From Halocafeteria seosinensis (lineage: Eukaryota > Sar > Bigyra > Bicosoecida), in the NCBI GenBank assembly GCA_001687465.1, contig LVLI01000626.1, positions 1-58,314 of the forward strand: a stretch of 58,314 bases of DNA, given 5' to 3'. This document shows, in pieces, positions 43,032-54,143 of the stretch (positions within the stretch are counted from its first letter, which is position 1; the number at the start of each line of letters is the position of its first letter). The translations under genes and the position numbers were made by a program. Under the pieces are notes generated by a model. It did no database searches. It was not told the DNA's origin and saw only the letters and a program-made list of their open reading frames with translations.

Positions 43032-46000
43032 ATGAATGGTGCGTCGGAAGGAGAAATAGAAGCGGCAACTGCGGCTCTTTTGGATTTCTCCAAAGAATTC
43101 GATGTGGGGCTGTTTGAGCGCATTGTGAAGACGGTGACAGATCCCCATGCTTCAAACCAAAACAGATTGGCAGCCAGCTCAGTGCTGACCAAACTGAGAG
43201 ACCACCCACATTCTTGGTATCATGTCGATAAGGTGCTGGAGAATGCACAGTCTCAGGATGCCCAGTTTATGGCTCTGGAAATATTACAGTATACGGTGAA
43301 ATATAGATGGGCTGCGCTAGGGAACCAAGAACGAGAGGGAGTGAAACAGTATATTGTAACCAAGTGTATACAGGTAAGCGCAAGATCGAGGTATGCGTAT
43401 TTGTTAAGTCCATTCCTTACGGGCGACTCCTTGCTTTGTGGCCGTCATCGGTACAGTTGTCTCAAACGCCGGAATCATACAACCGGTACTATATGCTATT
43501 GGGACGTCTCAATGTCGTCTTAGTGGAAATACTGAAACACGAATGGCCGCATAACTGGCCCAGTTTTATCCCAGAAATCGTAGAGGCGTCTAATTCGGCC
43601 GAAACGTTATGCGAGAACAACCTGAACATCTTGAAGTTATTAGCGGAGGAAATTTTCGAATTTTCGGAAGATCATCTTACTTCTCAGAAAGCTCAAACAT
43701 TGAAGGCCTCATTGAAGGACCAGTTTTCGACCGTGCTGAACCTCGCATACAATGTATTGTTGCATTCACAACGAGACTCTTTACGGCGTACATGTTTAAC
43801 AGCGCTTTCTCGATACATCCCTTGGCTTTCTAGTGATGGCTTAATCAATGATAACACTGGATGTCAACTAGTGAAGACCCTCGTGGATTTGACCTCGGCG
43901 CCTCAATTTCGTATGCATGCGTTAGAATGTCTTGGGGAAGTTTTCTCCTTGTTTGGGAGAGACGCTAATCAGAAGAAAAGGAATCGCAACAAGACCAACA
44001 ATGATGAAAGCGGCATCCCAGGTGTGACAGAAACCCGGTTGACGAACTTTGTCGGCGAAATATATCAGGGAACGATGTCGAAGGTGCTGGAGGGTATTCC
44101 GCAGCAATATATGAGTTGTGAACAGCTAATCAGTACTCTACAGAATGCGGGGGACAATGATGCTGAGGGATACGTCCACCAACTCGCGTTGTTTCTCACG
44201 ACGACATTAGGGAAACACTTATTACGCCTTGAGCGCCTCGTATTGAATGGTAACTCTCAACAGAGTGGTTTCCAGAGTCAGGCTCTCACAGGTGGGCACA
44301 ACTTGTTGGCTACGATTAGTGATACTGAAGAGGACGAGCGGTTCAAGACCTGTCTTGACTATTGGCTGATTTTGGCGACCTCATTATATACGACGAAAAT
44401 CCAGGCGCGGAGTACCGATGATGACCCGTTTTCTCAGCCGCGCTTAAAGCTGTATGAGGATGTGATTGTGAGACTACGGCAAATCTTGATACAGCACATG
44501 GCGAAACCGGAGGAAGTCCTGTTGACTACTGATGACGAGGGCGAAGTTATTCGTGAGCACAGTAAAGACACATCCGTAGTTGCACTACATAAGCAGGTTC
44601 GAGACGTGCTGAAATACTTGTCGTACATTGACATCAGTGGAATGGAGAATTTAATGGTTAATAAGCTAGAACGACAGGCTGACGGCAGCGAATGGGGTTG
44701 GGAACCGCTTAACAAATTGTGTTGGTCTATCGGAGCAATCAGTGGAGTCATGGAGGAACAAGAAGAAAAGCAATTCCTGGTTACCATCATTAAATATTTA
44801 TTGTCACTCTGTGAGCATAAGCACGGAAAAGACAATAAGGCAATTATCGCCTCGAATATTATGTATGTCGTGGGGCAATACCCTCGCTTCCTTCGAGCCC
44901 ACTGGAAGTTCTTGAAAACTGTAATTTTGAAGTTGTTTGAATTTATGCATGAGGATCATCCAGGGGTTAAGGATATGGCTGTGGACACGATGCTGAAAAT
45001 CGCGAGTAAATGCCAAACCCAGTTTATTACTCCTCAAGAGAGCTCGCAAGCAATATTTGTCGAAGACATTATCGCTGAACTCTCTAGTATCACGGAGGAT
45101 TTACAGTCACATCAACTGCAAACCTTCTATGAAGCGGTGGGGACGATGATACAGGCACACCCCGTTGCTTCAACGCAAGAACAGTTAACCCAGGAACTAA
45201 TGTCGACATGCAATGAGGACTGGAAACGTAGAATGACAGAAGCTAATAACAATATAGGTGCGTTGAGAGATCAATACGCTTTGCGTACACTCGGAAGAAT
45301 ATTGCGCATAAACACTCGGGTAGCTGCTGCCGTCGGTCCTGCGTTTACCAAGCAGCTTAGCATGATTTTTAAGGACAGTCTGAGCATTTACAAGGTTGTC
45401 ACCGCAGCTATGGAGGAGGGTTTACAGAGCGGAGGAATGCAGACTCTGCGCTCTCCTGGGATGCGAGTCATGCGTGCGCTGCGAGTTGATGTTACAAACG
45501 TTGTTAAAACCTATGTGGAACGCTGTTCTGCGCGAGATAAACGAATGGTTGTTCGAGAATTCGTGCCTCCACTGACCGAGCCAGTATTCCAAGCGTATGA
45601 AAACGCGCCTGCAGAATTGAAAGATTATTCGGCTATGGATCTGTTTAGTACGCTAGTGGAAGTACTAGGAGAAAATTTAGGTGCGTTTGGAATATTTACA
45701 GTGTTATGGAGTGCCTACCGGGTTCTTCACATGTTTTTCGTGTATGACAGGAACGCATACTGCTACGATATTCCGGTGTATCTTTCGGCCGACTCTTCCT
45801 TTAATTACTCAAAATTTTGAGGATAATCCAGGTATGTTTCGCAGCCCTCATGCCACTATGCAGATTGCGCTTGAGCAACTATGCTCTCTTCGTGTGTCGC
45901 AGATCACCGCCACTCCTTTTATAGCATGATATCAACGATATCTAAGAATGCATTTAACATTATTGCGGAGCTTTCGAACGAAGAGTTTCAATTATACGTG

Positions 46001-46636
46001 GATGCTGTGGTGTGGGGATTCAAGCACACAGGTCGAGGAGCTCCTGATAATGCTCTGGACAGTATCCTGACGGTTGTTAGACACATGAATGAACCTGACA
46101 GTGCAGCAATCGCTCCTATGTTCTTTCAATATTTCTGCCTTACGCTACTGCGGGATATATTTACCGTTTTGACAGATAGACTGCATCTGTCCCAAATGGA
46201 GGCACAAATTGAAGTTATTCGTGAAATCTTCTTATCCTTAGTTGTCAGACGGCAGATGACCGCTGCGATTTGGGAATCGAGTGCTTCTCAGAACGCTGCT
46301 TCTGCTGTTGGTGTTGGTTATCCGCAAATGCAGGGGCAAGGTACCGATGCTGTCGTTGACGCGAACATAAGGTTCGTTCATCAGTATCTCGTAGTGTTGC
46401 TTGGAAAAAGCTTCCCTACAGTGCGCGAGGATTATGTTACCTCGTTCGTTTCTGGCTTATTTAACGCTCGCCTCTTGGAAGCTCCCCAGGATTTTGAACG
46501 GCACATCAAGGATTTCTTAATACAGGCTATGGAGATAACCGTGGACCTAAGGAAGCTTCAAGAGCAGCAGGAGCAGGAGCAGTCAACAACTCACAACGGA
46601 GGCACCGAAAACGGAGACGCTTATGATGATCTTTAG
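43032..46636 (+). CDS. XPO1: Exportin-1 (CRM1/XPO1), four exons
   Basis: Karyopherin that exports leucine-rich NES cargo with RanGTP. Exons: 43032-43373, 43457-45680, 45751-45831 and 45903-46636, 3381 nt, 1126 aa (usual about 1070); introns of 83, 70 and 71 nt with consensus sites, in frame. Anchors: LLDFSKEFDVGLFERIV at the N-terminus; GRLNVVLVEILKHEWPHNWP in the importin-beta-like region; MAKPEEVLLTTDDEGEVIRE; and GKDNKAIIASNIMYVVGQYP with RAHWKFLKTVILKLFEFMHE, the most conserved NES-groove segment. The short exon 3 gives HTATIFRCIFRPTLPLITQN, joined to HRHSFYSMI. At the position of human Cys528 (in DMACDTF) the sequence is DMAVDTM, Val at about residue 623, the residue to which leptomycin B must attach. 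It converges on the uS8 gene, with 228 bp between stops. Confidence 0.97.
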
Positions 46637-46864
46637 GAATAGAGTGTCGCTGTAGCTGGGAAGTACATACACACACAAGTGCGTTCAGAAGATAAATAGC
46701 ATATACAAAACGCATCATAAGATTATAGGAAGTATCTGTGTAACATTTGATATGACTGATGCCCATGCGAAGCTCAGTATTCCACCCGGCTGGCAATACT
46801 GTTGGAACTGACAGAGCAAGAAGTGTGTCGTTGCTTGAGTTCCTTAATTACTTAGTTCAATTCC

Positions 46865-47257
46865 CTAATAGAAGAATCCCAGGATTTTACCTCCTGTGTG
46901 CTTACGCCTAGCTTCTTCGTGGTCCATGATGCCAGCAGAAGTCGTCAACACGATATGTCCAAACTGACGCGAGGGGAGCAGGTTGGCAACCCAGCCTTCT
47001 ACTGATTTCAGCGGGATGTCAAAGCGTGGGGAGATAACACCACATTTGTTAAGTCTGCCAATGAGATTGATTACGATCTTCTGGGATCGATGATCATCCA
47101 CAATTTCGAATTCCCCAATGTATCCGTGCTTTTGCATCACTTGCAGGAACTTTATGACCACCTTTGATACGGGGCGAATCAACACCTGGCGCTTTCCACG
47201 CTTTTCGGCATTGTATATCGCCTTTAAGGAGTCTGCTAATACACTCATGCGCACCAT
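46865..47257 (-). CDS. RPS15A: 40S ribosomal protein uS8 (RPS15A)
   Basis: Small-subunit ribosomal protein uS8, 130 aa, exactly the usual eukaryotic length, intronless. Signatures: [73 protein letters not shown], and [20 protein letters not shown] followed by [18 protein letters not shown]. The start MVRM is the family start. It is the only clear gene before a 3-kb gene-poor stretch. Confidence 0.98.
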   Translation of the reverse strand: MVRMSVLADSLKAIYNAEKRGKRQVLIRPVSKVVIKFLQVMQKHGYIGEFEIVDDHRSQKIVINLIGRLNKCGVISPRFDIPLKSVEGWVANLLPSRQFGHIVLTTSAGIMDHEEARRKHTGGKILGFFY

Positions 47258-50200
47258 CTTTGCCTTCTAAACTGAGCTTCAGTCGTTCGTCCACCAGGGG
47301 CTTGTGAAGCTAAGATCTGCAGCGGACAAAATCTCATTATGCAGGTGCCTTCAGGACTCTAGATGCACATTGGAGGATCTAACCACACAGGAGGTAACTA
47401 TTCGGAATCCACCTAGAGGCAAGTATATCCATGGATGAAGCATTTCGGAACCCAGCACCAAAGTGGGCAAGGTCCTGTACTAACACCATCGAGTGCCCCC
47501 TGGAGTCCCCTTTAGGACCCCCCCTCACCCTTTTTGTTATCCTCTTTGCTATCCACACCAAGAGCTCCCTCATGTGTCTGCCTCTCTGGGCCATACGGCT
47601 ACCAATAGAGACATCGCATGCGGATTAAAAATGCCAACACCACTGAAATTGGTATATTCCAAAGAACTGGCTTCCCAGGTCCATACAGGCACCAAAAACG
47701 AGCCTCATACCCCATAGAGTCTGGACGAGCTCCAGGGGGACAGGGTTCCCTCTATCGTGTCCCCCAATCAAAAACCACAAAAAGGGTCACGGAACAGGCC
47801 CGACTCCACCATGAAGAGGTCAACGATATGCTACATACCTTATGGTTTCGTTTCAACACGAAAGAGCAGCAGCAGCACTACTATTCAGAAGAGCATGGGC
47901 ATCTCTTCGACACTTCAATACAGTCTCAGGGCTAGGTATCGTGGTCATAGAGTCCCTAGAAAGTGGTAACAAAGTTTGTCGCTTTACGAGGAGGATTATA
48001 CCAATCATTATAGTTTATAGTACTGGCAGGTGTAGTAATTGTATGATGAGAAATTGTATCCTTCACATCCGTATGGTAGGGTATTATAAGTTATTGGCAA
48101 CTATGGAACAGTAACCAGGTACCAGGGATATTTGCTACGCCTGCGCTTTACCGGGGGCCTTGCACAGTTCTTGGAACGGAGGCATTGGGCCTCGTTTTGT
48201 GGGTTTAAAAATCCCGGAATATCGTTTTGATATCGTATGCTACTAATCCATTCGAGTCCTGTTACGCTGCAGACTAGCGTATCCACTGTCCAGACGACAA
48301 TGTCAGGCATGCTGCCGATAACCCGCCCAAAAACACGCAGCAGTTGACCTCCTCTCGAAATTTAAAGATCTCGTCAATCTCATTGGGATTCTCATACAAG
48401 TTATTGTTATGTTACATAGTAGTCTATCAGCGCATATTTTCCCAATGCAGTGGGCGGCGCAGCGCTGGGGCCTGGTGGTCTGCGGCAGGGAGGCTCTCTC
48501 AACTCTTAGAGTCTGGCTGTGAGACAAGGGTGCCGGTAGTTTCACGGGTGAACCATTCTAAACGTGAGAGCGTAATGCGAGCATGTACAGTGGTACTCTT
48601 ACTCGAGAGTTCTCTAGGGAATCTTAGCTCCTCTGCTCACCGATGTGGTAACTCAAATACCGAGCCTAGGCGACCTAGCAGGGCTGATGTGACTTAAGTC
48701 TTGCTTGGGGAAGTTGTAGATGTGTATGGCATTTTCTTTCTTATTGATGAGTACATATTGAGAGACTCCGCGTAGACTATGTAGCGGATAGTGGGTCCTT
48801 ACGCTTTCACTCACGAGTCACCAAGAATGGTGGGTGCTTATTCGACCCTTTGAACCAATGAGTTTACACCTTCCATTGTCACACTTTTACCCCGAAATAT
48901 ACGAATTTTACTTGCTACTATGGTCGGTGCAACTTTTCTCGCGAAAAACTCTTATGATGTTGAAGGAGTGCGACTAAATAGCCCTTCGTTGAAGTACTAC
49001 CTCCATCTTACGCGGTGTTGCCGTGCCTGGTGCGGCAAGTCACCGCGCGGCCGCCGACCACGATCCGGGATAGGTGGGGCAGATGACCGTAGCCTTCTCT
49101 CCTTGGTAGGTTTGTTAGCTGTTTTGCGCCTTTGAATTGCCCGCGCTGCTTTTCGTTACTGAATTTCGCGAAGGAAGGACATCGGATCCGGATAAAGGAA
49201 ACCTACTACAATTACCTACTTTGTTTGCACCTATCTATATTCGGGAAAATACCCTCGATAGAAGGCTTCATCCTAGAGCGCTGCTGGAGGAACTTTTTTT
49301 CTTTGCTCACCCCTCTATAAACTGGCTCATAAGTAGACCTTGGTTTATTTTGAAGGATTAAAAGAGACAGCAGCCAAAGTGCAGAGGACTCTATCGTCTT
49401 TTTCGACCGGAAGAAGGCGATCGATTTGCTCATGTAAGTAGAAAAGCGCCGCAGAACTAAACGTGTTGGGACTTGGGGACAAAACAAAGAGCCGCCAGGG
49501 GTTACCGGAACCCTCCTTCCCCCATTTCTTCTCTTCGGACCTTTTTTGTAGTTTTCGGAGGAGGAGACTCCGGCAGCGGACATGGGCTTCAACAGGCTCA
49601 TTTTGTCCACTATGCGAGAGTTATTTCCCGACTAGTGGTATCAGTATAGAGATGGAAACACCCATTCTACCAGGGGATTATGTCAAGGGGGTGATACAAC
49701 ATGTGAGGGAGCTTAGTGCATGCAAAGAGAAGCGAAAGAGTGTGTTTCTTGTTTCCTGTGAACTCCACCACATATTACACACGGGAAAGGGTTTTTCCCT
49801 TCTTCCGTTCTTCGGCCTGTAGAGGTTTAAGAGTTCACTTGATGATGTCTGTTGTTGCAGAGGACTCAACGCGGAGTACGGAGGACATTATCTATTCTCC
49901 TGAAGAAGGAGGAATCAGGTGTTGAAGGACCCTCTTGGTTTTGCGGTGGCACCTTGAACCCTTTTTGTAATTTCGTTCCAAGGGAGCACGAGGGGCACCG
50001 GACAGTTTTCAAGCGACACCTGTCGTATACCAGCGAGTTTCTCTCAATAATCTCATCTCCCTGTTGTTGCGGCTTTGCGTGTGGATGGAAAGGAAGACGA
50101 TGGTGGCTTAAGCATCACCTATTCCTGTGGAATCTCTATTGTGATCTATTGACCTACTCAAGCACGGAGCGGAACGGCAGAAAAGCCTTTTGGGTACGCT

Positions 50201-50280
50201 TTGATTCAACGAACCAACCAACTTATTCAAGGTACTAAAGACAACCAAACGATTTGGCAGCACTGCTTACAGTATAGTAA
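47258..50280. other. Gene-poor region of 3 kb
   Basis: The longest stretch here without a recognised gene. Open frames of 60-132 codons occur on both strands (for example 47618-47935 plus, 49212-49610 minus, 49852-50238 plus), but their products have no familiar motifs and biased, unstructured composition. A C-rich segment at 47495-47530 and a G-rich one at 47731-47746 share an inverted CCCCCTGGAG/CTCCAGGGGG match and could pair. A GC-rich patch lies at 48446-48492. No tRNA, snRNA or transposase was recognised. The right end should hold the promoter and 5' UTR of the HAD-fold gene. Confidence 0.45.
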
Positions 50281-51039
50281 ATGCCACCTAATACGGAATC
50301 CGAAATGAGTAGTGGAGCCGTAGCAGTTTTACCATCCGCAGAGGAAACCAGCACGGACTTGCGAACAACGGAAACAGCAGCGTCCTCGGATGTTCCTCAG
50401 AAACACAGGAGTAATCGAGCAACGCAGCGATCAGAGACAATCATAGTGTTTGACTGGGATGATACATTGTTATCATCGTCGTGGTTGGCACAACATGGAT
50501 TACGGTTGGATGACGATTTGACGGTACCGGAGGAGTTTGCTGTGCAGCTTAACCAATTGGGAGAAGCTGTTATCAAGACGTTGGAAAAGGCCTCGAAGTA
50601 TGGAGAAGTGGTTATCATAACGAATGCTCAAGCCGGTTGGGTTGAAAGAAGTGCCGAACGGTTCATGCCTTCTGTGCTTCCCTACATCCGCAACTTGCGA
50701 GTGTTGTCGGCCAGATCGGAGTTCGAGTCCTTATATCCGAATCAGCCTCTGGCTTGGAAGGTGGAAGCATTTCATCGTGAACTCTTTGTCTCATCGTCGA
50801 ATGGCAAATCCGAGGGACGGCGAAACGTGATATCGCTTGGAGATAGTCGCCACGAGCGAGTTGCCATTCACCGTGTGAAATCGGCGCTTCCGAGTGCATT
50901 GACGAAGAGCATAAAATTCGTTGAGCACCCGTCAATTGAGCAGCTTACACGACAGGTGGATTTGGTGAATCACTGCATGGAGGAGATCGTGCACCACAAG
51001 GGGGATCTCGATCTCATGCTCACAATTCAACTTTTGTAG
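50281..51039 (+). CDS. HAD-fold hydrolase-like protein of unknown function
   Basis: 252 aa, single exon. Residues 1-52 are Ser/Thr-rich and probably disordered. Motif I of the haloacid dehalogenase fold is IIVFDWDDTLLSS, with D58 the likely nucleophile and D60 the acid/base. Motif II is VVIITNAQ (Thr near 112). The last motif appears as NVISLGDSRHER near 180, where the Asp would bind Mg2+. The tail, KFVEHPSIEQLTRQVDLVNH then HHKGDLDLML, resembles a set of uncharacterised proteins from protists and algae that I recall having the same FDWDDTLL, GDS and GDLDLML landmarks; this is from memory and unchecked. Substrate unknown. The predicted product is soluble. It converges on the PP2C gene. Confidence 0.8.
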   Translation: MPPNTESEMSSGAVAVLPSAEETSTDLRTTETAASSDVPQKHRSNRATQRSETIIVFDWDDTLLSSSWLAQHGLRLDDDLTVPEEFAVQLNQLGEAVIKTLEKASKYGEVVIITNAQAGWVERSAERFMPSVLPYIRNLRVLSARSEFESLYPNQPLAWKVEAFHRELFVSSSNGKSEGRRNVISLGDSRHERVAIHRVKSALPSALTKSIKFVEHPSIEQLTRQVDLVNHCMEEIVHHKGDLDLMLTIQLL

Positions 51040-51460
51040 GAGTGGGTAAGGATTAAAGAGGAGTTCAATTTTTGTTTTGTTTTTTCTCCTCTTTGTATCA
51101 ACTGGTGTCATCAGCCTGTCAAAATATACGGACACACATTTCACAAAATTTGTCTGGTTAGTGTATCTAAATAGTCATCCTAGGTGCTATATTTGGCGAT
51201 CGGTGTGGCATGAGAAACCAGCGTCTGTGGTCTCGTAGATGATACATGGTGGTGCTGTTGGATGTTTGAGACTGACGCGGTTTTTCTGTTGAGTAGCCTC
51301 ACGTATGGTCAGCTGAAACGAAATGTGTAGAGGTGTCGTACAGGTCCTGCGAAAGCTGTGCGTGTATTTCACACCGTCGAACTACCCACTACTGTTATTG
51401 GGTTCATGAGATCCTAAAGGAACTTTGGAGTTGGCAATAAACTCGTGCCCAAACAAAATC
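51040..51460. other. Convergent 3' intergenic region
   Basis: About 420 bp between the HAD-fold stop (+) and the PP2C stop (-). T-rich just after the HAD gene (51066-51090). It likely carries both polyadenylation regions. No gene was recognised. Confidence 0.45.
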
Positions 51461-54143
51461 TTATCCTTTGCCGACGCTTACCTTACCCTCCCAAAAGTCT
51501 TTGAGGGTAGACTTCTGCGATGAGGAACCGAGCCCGAGTCGTTTCAGTTCCTTGTCGGCATGACTAAACGCAATGACCAGGGCTGTACAATCATCGTGTA
51601 CTTGTCGCCGGTCTTGCCGCTGTATCTGTCCTAACTGTGCCAAAGTGATGCCTCTAGCAGCAGCTGCTCCCTTCAGTGAAGCCTGGATGACTCGCTCGGC
51701 CGCGTTGGCGGGCTCCTTACCACCGATTGCCATATCTGTGATTTCCCCATCAACCCCCATATCAATACCGGCAGAATGAGGTACACCGAACCCGTAGCCA
51801 CTGCGTACACTTTCCTCAAGAACGTGGTCCACAGCCTCCTGAGACGTAACATTATCCCATATACCATCAGAAGCCAGCACTAGGTAACAGTCACCTTGAC
51901 GCAGCCGCCTAGTGGTGATGTCAGGCTCACCAGTAATGTAAGGCACATGAAGACTGTAGGGATACGTAGAAAGATGTTTGTGCTTCAAATATACATCTCC
52001 CAAGGCACGGGTGACAGCCAAAGTACCGGCGATCCGTGAAGGACCCCTGGCCCCACTGCGGTAGTCACTGGACGACAGTCGAAACGGTAGTGGGTCAGAG
52101 CAACGCTCTGTTACTAAAGCTCGTTCCTCAGGATTAGCTGCATTATGGTCCCGTGACATGCAAACGCCAACGATCTTTTTCGATGGGGCAAGGGAAAACA
52201 CATCCTGCGGATCTGTAGTAGCCAGCACCGCCCGGCAATCACCGGCATTTGCTACTGAGAGGACTCCATCTTTGACCACCGCAACTAATGCGCAACAGCC
52301 AGCATTAATGACTCCTCGAGTTTGCACTAGTCTTTGAATTCCAAATTTTTCCTTTTCCGCAGCAATGAGTTCTGCAAACTCTTCATCGCACTGCCTAAAT
52401 GCATTCTTTAAAGCACACTCTACTTGCCCTTCTCCTCCAGCCCTCGTTAAATTACTGCAAATATACGCTGCCAGCTTGTTTGCAGCGTATTTACTACATC
52501 TGTCGGTTCCATGTCCGTCTAGCACACCAAAGACGGAAGCACCGCTATCTTCATCATAGTAGGCAAAATGATGGTCCTCTGATCTTGGATTATTAGCACC
52601 ATATTGCGCTGCCACGTAAGAAGCCCTCGTTTTCGAGAAGTCGTGGATACCATTCAGCGAGGCATAGAGCAGTGAAGACGAGGGCTTATGAGTATTAACT
52701 CTTCGCAGTTGACAGGAGCCATTATCATCTCTCGCGATGTCGCTGTCGTCAAGGGAGTTTGGCCGTAGGGTTGTCTTAGACAGTTTCCGAGGATTTACTT
52801 CAGCAGAGCAACTCGATGCCCGACGTAGGGGGACCGTCGGACTTGTAGTTTGAGGAATGTAATCTAGGGTTCGTTTTGCACCTGCCATAGAAGAGGAGCA
52901 TTGATCGGAAGGTCTATGGAAGGAAACGCAGGATGCCGTACTCGTATCCGTAGGCACGTCGTTTGCATGGGTCATGCTTTTACATACGGCCTCAGGCAGA
53001 ACAAGTGACTCCGGCACTGGCGCAATGTGAATCCATGGTGTCCGGGGAGAAGTAACATCGGCCGATACTACCTTCCATGCGTCCAAGTAAACTAAGCTCG
53101 GTAAACTAAAGGGTTTACGAGCCTTCCGCATTTTCATCATGTTCGAGCCTCGCTTTCTGGTGAAGCTAGTAGCTTCGGCCTCATTCGCACTGTCACTCCT
53201 CACAAGAACAAACACTACTTTGGCAGTAATGGCACCTCTAGAGGCGTTCAGCTTTTGCCAAGCGTCATCTTCCTCTTCGTGGTGGTCAAGAACAACTGTA
53301 AGTGCAAAGCATCAGATTGTAATCAGAAAAGAATCCTACATTACGAAGGGTGTTATGTTACCTACCTAAGATCATACAGTTCGTATCCTGGGAATATGGT
53401 TGCAATTCCGCGCTGGTCTGTTCGAGGAGACCTTTGGCATCAGTTGCTTTTTGACACATTGAGTAATGACCATTAAATGCAGCAGACAGCCTTTTTGCAA
53501 TCGTAATGGCCGAATCACTAGCATTCTTTGTTACACAGCTGAAGGTCTTCTGGATGTTGTGTGCAGTCATGAGCGCCTGCAGTGTATTGAAGATTACGGG
53601 AGTAGTTCCATTGCTGTTCTTCTCTTCGTCCTGCTGGAATTTTGCAAATCGATCACAGGACTGATGCTCTCTAACAACGTAATGGGAAGCCGACAATTCG
53701 GTATCTTTATCCGTACTATGCTTTGTCCGTTTGGTGAGCTTGTCCAGGATTGTGGTTCCGTGGTAGGTGTCTTGCCCCGCACCACAGTGTTGACCACCAT
53801 CCTCGAATGACGTATCGTAAGCAGAAGAGCCATTTATATCTTGCTCAGAGGAAGTATCGCTAGTGTACGGCCTATAGATCGGTGTTGTTCCTCCGCTGCA
53901 TGCATCTTGTTCGGGGTGCTCGTCGTGCGTGGGGGTTCGTGATAGCGCTGAGGAAGTCGATGATACTTGCGTTGTTGAAGGGGACATGACATTCTCGTGA
54001 CATCGAAGCGAATTCTCTTTGGCTTCGTCTAGATCGTGCGTCGTTTTCCCCATTTTTGCCTGCTGCCGTTTCGTGTCCGAAATTCCGCAGGTTGTGTTGG
54101 TGGAAGCCGTGTTGACCCCTTGAGCGGAGAAGGCGCCGTTCAT
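51461..54143 (-). CDS. PP2C-family Ser/Thr phosphatase with long N-terminal extension
   Basis: Mg2+/Mn2+-dependent protein phosphatase. Exons are 54143-53366 and 53295-51461 (70-nt intron, donor GTAGGT, acceptor ACTTACAG), giving 870 aa. The PP2C core is at about 480-835: NNPRSEDHHF, VFGVLDGHG, SVANAGDCRAVLA, MSRDHNAANPEERALV, GTLAVTRALGDVYLK, YLVLASDGIWDN and the metal-binding HDDCTALVIAF, so the metal ligands look intact. The SRDHNA-NPEER stretch, and PYITGEPDITTRRLRQGD, resemble the pyruvate dehydrogenase phosphatase-like branch, but no clear mitochondrial presequence is seen and the branch call is tentative. The first 470 residues are polar and unrecognised, with one more ordered part crossing the splice junction (CMILGVVLDHHEEEDDAW). 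The start is the first ATG in the frame; the frame stays open to 54278, so an upstream exon is possible. Confidence 0.88.

Noticed and set aside
48220-48275. Possible tRNA B box (CATTCGAGTCCTG)
   Set aside because: No matching A box, D-arm or acceptor stem at tRNA distance; the match to the T-loop is partial.
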